Position numbers and translations under genes: made by a program
DNA from: Micromonospora sp. KC723
Lineage (GTDB): Bacteria; Actinomycetota; Actinomycetes; Mycobacteriales; Micromonosporaceae
Length of the DNA stretch: 64,000 bases
Reading direction: 5' to 3'
Assembly: GCF_004348595.1 (NCBI RefSeq)
Contig: NZ_SMKD01000014.1
Coordinates: 1 to 64,000 of the forward strand
Notes under the pieces: model-generated
Told to the model about the DNA's origin: nothing
The model's database searches: none
The model's input: the letters and a program-made list of their open reading frames with translations, nothing else
In this document: positions 61,946 through 64,000 of the stretch, one piece after another
How positions within the stretch are numbered: position 1 is the stretch's first letter
How the letters are laid out: every line of letters begins with the position of its first letter

Positions 61946-62063
61946 GCACCCCTGGGCCGTGTTTCGTAGAGCGTTGATGTTGCGGCGTGGCGGTGATCGG
62001 TAACTGAAGAGGTCTCCGGTAGTTGGTTCAGCGGCCAAGCTGGAACTTCACACCGGAGACCTC

Positions 62064-62460
62064 GTGCCGAGCGTGGCGGCCGCGAGGCGACACGGCCTCA
62101 CCGATGGGCGGTGGGTGGTCCTTGAGTCGTTGCCGCTGGCCGGAGCGGGTCGTGATCGGCCGCGCAGATGGACATTGAGAGCACTCATCGACGGGATTCG
62201 GTGGCGGGTGCGGACCGGCTCACCGTGGCGGGATGCCGTCGGTGTATCCGCGGTGGCAAACCTCGTATCGATGGTTTCGCCGGGGCAGCGTGACGGCGTC
62301 TGGGCCCGGTTCCTGGCCTTGTTGCCGGCTCGGTCGGACACGGTCGGGTTGAATGGGGTGGACGCTGAGCGTGGACTCGACCATCAGCCGTGCCGATCAG
62401 CACGCTGCCGGAGCCCGCTGTGACGCGAGGTGCAGAAGGAGCTGTCCGGTGGTGTGCAGG
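62064..62460 (+). mobile_element. IS5-family transposase remnant
   Basis: The reading RRHGLTDGRWVVLESLPLAG, RWTLRALIDGIRWRVRTGSP and WRDAVGV is the N-terminal DUF4096-type domain of an IS5-family transposase. It runs on with small frame slips through RDGVWARFLALLPARSDTVG to a DSTISRAH-like scrap that retains the first DDE Asp, then stops. The second half is absent. Sequence resembling an IS end (CACACCGGAGACCTC) lies just ahead of the start. It separates the PL11 gene from block D. Confidence 0.7.
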
Positions 62461-62486
62461 CCGGGCCGGTGAGCTGGCGTCGTCTG

Positions 62487-62545
62487 TTGACAACTAGCTG
62501 TCCGGCGGTAACATTTATCGATACATATCGATGTGAGCGTTCACA
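62487..62545 (+). promoter_or_regulatory. LacI-type operator/promoter block D
   Basis: TTGACA (62487-62492), a 16-base spacer, TAACAT (62509-62514), GATACAT, then the perfect palindrome TGTGAACGCTCACA in reverse form, TGTGAGCGTTCACA (62532-62545). It reads toward the alpha/beta hydrolase gene with a 374-base leader. Confidence 0.75.
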
Positions 62546-62919
62546 GCAATGGGCGAACTAACTCTGGCAAGGGCCGCGCTGGCCGGGGCCGACCGCGGAC
62601 CGAGCCGCCCGACGGTCAAGGAGGCATGTGATCACGCCGCGTTGACAGGCGTGAAGCGATCGCGTTGCGGCAATCCCACTACGCCAAGCCGGTCTAGCGG
62701 GTGACAGCCAAATCCCGCCCCGCAATCCGGCCGCGTTCTCACGCGCACCGAACCGCGACGAGTAGCACAAAGACCCCAGCCGATCGCGGCTGGACGGTCT
62801 GCGACCACCTCAGAGATAGCGCCAGGCCGTCGGCCTGCCGGACGTGGCGTGCCCGATCCGCTACGCCGGCACCTGGGCGGCCGTACCGCCGAACTGTCTA
62901 ACCCCACGAAGGAGTCATT
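62546..62919 (+). other. Long leader of the alpha/beta hydrolase gene
   Basis: About 370 bases between operator D and the GTG start with no convincing gene. Its beginning and end resemble the leader at 59295-59500; the middle (about 62620-62830) has no counterpart there. No clear riboswitch or stable hairpin was recognised. Confidence 0.4.
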
Positions 62920-64000
62920 GTGCAGATGCAACGACGGACGTTTCTGAAGGCGGGTGCCGCGGGTGCGGTGGCCGTGGGAGGCGCGGCCCTGCTTGGTGGC
63001 TGGCAGGCGCACGCCGCACCGGTTGGTGCCCTGGACACCGCGCCGACCACGCCGTTCAGGGTAGGCGTGCGCCGGTACAACTGGACGCGGGGTAGCCGTC
63101 CGTGTACCACGTATGTCTACTATCCGGCGACCGGCACCCCGGGTGGGAACCCCGTCGCCGACGCCCCCGTCGCCGCGGGCGTGTTTCCGGTCTACAACTT
63201 TACCCACGGCTATGGCAGCAGTCCGCAGAACTCGCTGTTCATCATCCGGGCGTTGGCCGCGGCCGGGTTCATCGTGCCGGCCCCGCACTTCCAGCACAAC
63301 TTCAGTGATGTCAACAACGGCAACACCTCCAAGGATGTCTCGGAGATCCTGACCCGGACCCTGGCCCTCAACGGCAGTGGGCCGCTTGCCGGGCACATCA
63401 ACACCAGCATCGGTGTGGGCGTGTCGGGACACTCGCTGGGCGGCATGACCACGCACGGTCTGCTGACCTCCTGGCCGGACAGCCGGATTATCTCGGCCAA
63501 CCCACAGTCCTGTGTCGACATGGGAAACCCAGCCAGCTCGGTCAAAGCCAAGGTGTTGTTCGTTCACGGCGATCGGGACTCGACCACGCAGTACTCGTCG
63601 GCGCGGCAGGCTTACACGGAGATGCCCGCACCGAAAGCGTTTCTGACCTTCGTCGGCGGCAGCCACACCAGCTTTTGGAGTGACAGCCGCTTCCCGGCCA
63701 CGGTCGTGGACTGGGCACGCTGGAGCATGTACGGCGACACCGCCGCCCGCGACCGCCTCCCCTCCGACGCAGCCGGCCCCAACACCAGATGGGAAGCCAA
63801 CCTCGGCACGCCGCCGGGGCAGCGGTACGAGGCGGAAAACCCGCCGGCGGTGTGCCAGGGCACGATCGACTCCAACCACACCGGCTTTTCCGGCAGCGGA
63901 TTTTGCAACGGCAGCGCGGCGGCGGGCGCTTACTCCGAACTCACGGTGAACGCGGTGGCGGCCGGCACGGCAACGCTCGGAGTCCGCTTCGCCAACGGCA
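62920..64000 (+). CDS. Tat-exported alpha/beta hydrolase with CBM35, 3' end missing
   Basis: The frame is open from 62920 to the window end (360 codons seen). A twin-arginine signal (QRRTFLKAGAAGAVAVGGAA) leads to an alpha/beta hydrolase domain (about 45-285): oxyanion loop FTHGYGSS, nucleophile GVSGHSLGGM, acid Asp in FVHGDRDSTT, His in VGGSHTSFW. It resembles secreted PETase/dienelactone-hydrolase-like esterases. A linker is followed by a CBM35 (RYEAENPPAVCQGTIDSNHT, ATLGVRFANG) that runs off the end. GAAGGAG lies 5 bases before the GTG. In this locus it may remove acetyl or feruloyl esters from pectin; that role is inferred. Confidence 0.85.
   Translation, partial: MQMQRRTFLKAGAAGAVAVGGAALLGGWQAHAAPVGALDTAPTTPFRVGVRRYNWTRGSRPCTTYVYYPATGTPGGNPVADAPVAAGVFPVYNFTHGYGSSPQNSLFIIRALAAAGFIVPAPHFQHNFSDVNNGNTSKDVSEILTRTLALNGSGPLAGHINTSIGVGVSGHSLGGMTTHGLLTSWPDSRIISANPQSCVDMGNPASSVKAKVLFVHGDRDSTTQYSSARQAYTEMPAPKAFLTFVGGSHTSFWSDSRFPATVVDWARWSMYGDTAARDRLPSDAAGPNTRWEANLGTPPGQRYEAENPPAVCQGTIDSNHTGFSGSGFCNGSAAAGAYSELTVNAVAAGTATLGVRFANG

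Noticed and set aside
1-64000. CRISPR arrays, rRNA genes and complete tRNA genes
   Set aside because: No regularly spaced direct repeats and no rRNA sequence were seen; the only tRNA-like sequence is the half gene at 43741-43780.

Overview
The window is high-GC DNA with dense actinobacterial codon usage, frequent GTG starts and 4-base stop/start overlaps. Two gene sets are typical of actinomycetes: a complete mce lipid-import operon and a sigma factor paired with its anti-sigma. Together with many Tat- or Sec-exported polysaccharidases carrying CBM35 modules, this suggests a soil actinomycete, most likely of the Micromonosporaceae. That placement is inferred; no 16S gene is present.

Layout. 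0-2.3 kb: the end of a MarR regulator, then a DsbA-like oxidoreductase, an MBL-fold hydrolase and a SnoaL-like protein behind a 12-base palindrome. 2.5-3.0 kb: scars of a PIN toxin locus and of a GH43 enzyme. 3.0-6.9 kb: a small membrane protein divergent from a large HTH-STAND NTPase with a helical-repeat tail. 6.9-10.4 kb: DedA, a PAP2 phosphatase and a histidine kinase/response regulator pair, all on the minus strand. 10.5-15.1 kb: a sigma-factor gene broken so that its parts face opposite ways, a 1190-residue secreted subtilase, and a decayed rhamnogalacturonan acetylesterase. 15.2-27.8 kb: SigD-like sigma and anti-sigma (minus) divergent from the mce operon (mceG, two yrbE permeases, six Mce proteins, two Mce-associated proteins).

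28-45 kb is an accessory region rich in decayed mobile DNA: remnants of IS701, IS481, IS3 and IS256, a tyrosine-recombinase tail, a broken DUF4913 gene, a DUF4314 gene, and the 3' half of tRNA-Arg(ACG), the typical footprint of an actinomycete integrative element. Its cargo includes a Cmx/Cml-type chloramphenicol exporter, an ArsR regulator with a small membrane coiled-coil protein and an MMPL exporter, a universal stress protein with an ArsB/SLC13-type transporter, and a two-gene NACHT system whose two proteins share a short repeated motif.

45-64 kb is a polysaccharide-utilisation locus for plant arabinogalactan and rhamnogalacturonan. It holds a ricin-GH43 enzyme, a BNR propeller protein (PL42/GH145-like), a PaaX-family regulator, a GH53 endo-galactanase, a GH43_24-type exo-galactanase with CBM35, a GH42 pseudogene, a sugar ABC importer (binding protein and two permeases), a CBM35-PL11 rhamnogalacturonan lyase, and a Tat-exported alpha/beta hydrolase with CBM35 that runs off the end. 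Five transcription units here start with the same kind of block: TTGACA, a -10-like element, often GATACAT, then a LacI-type operator of the form TGGGAGCGCTCACA. The enzymes would cut polymers outside the cell, the ABC importer would take up the products, and one LacI-type repressor encoded elsewhere would control the set.
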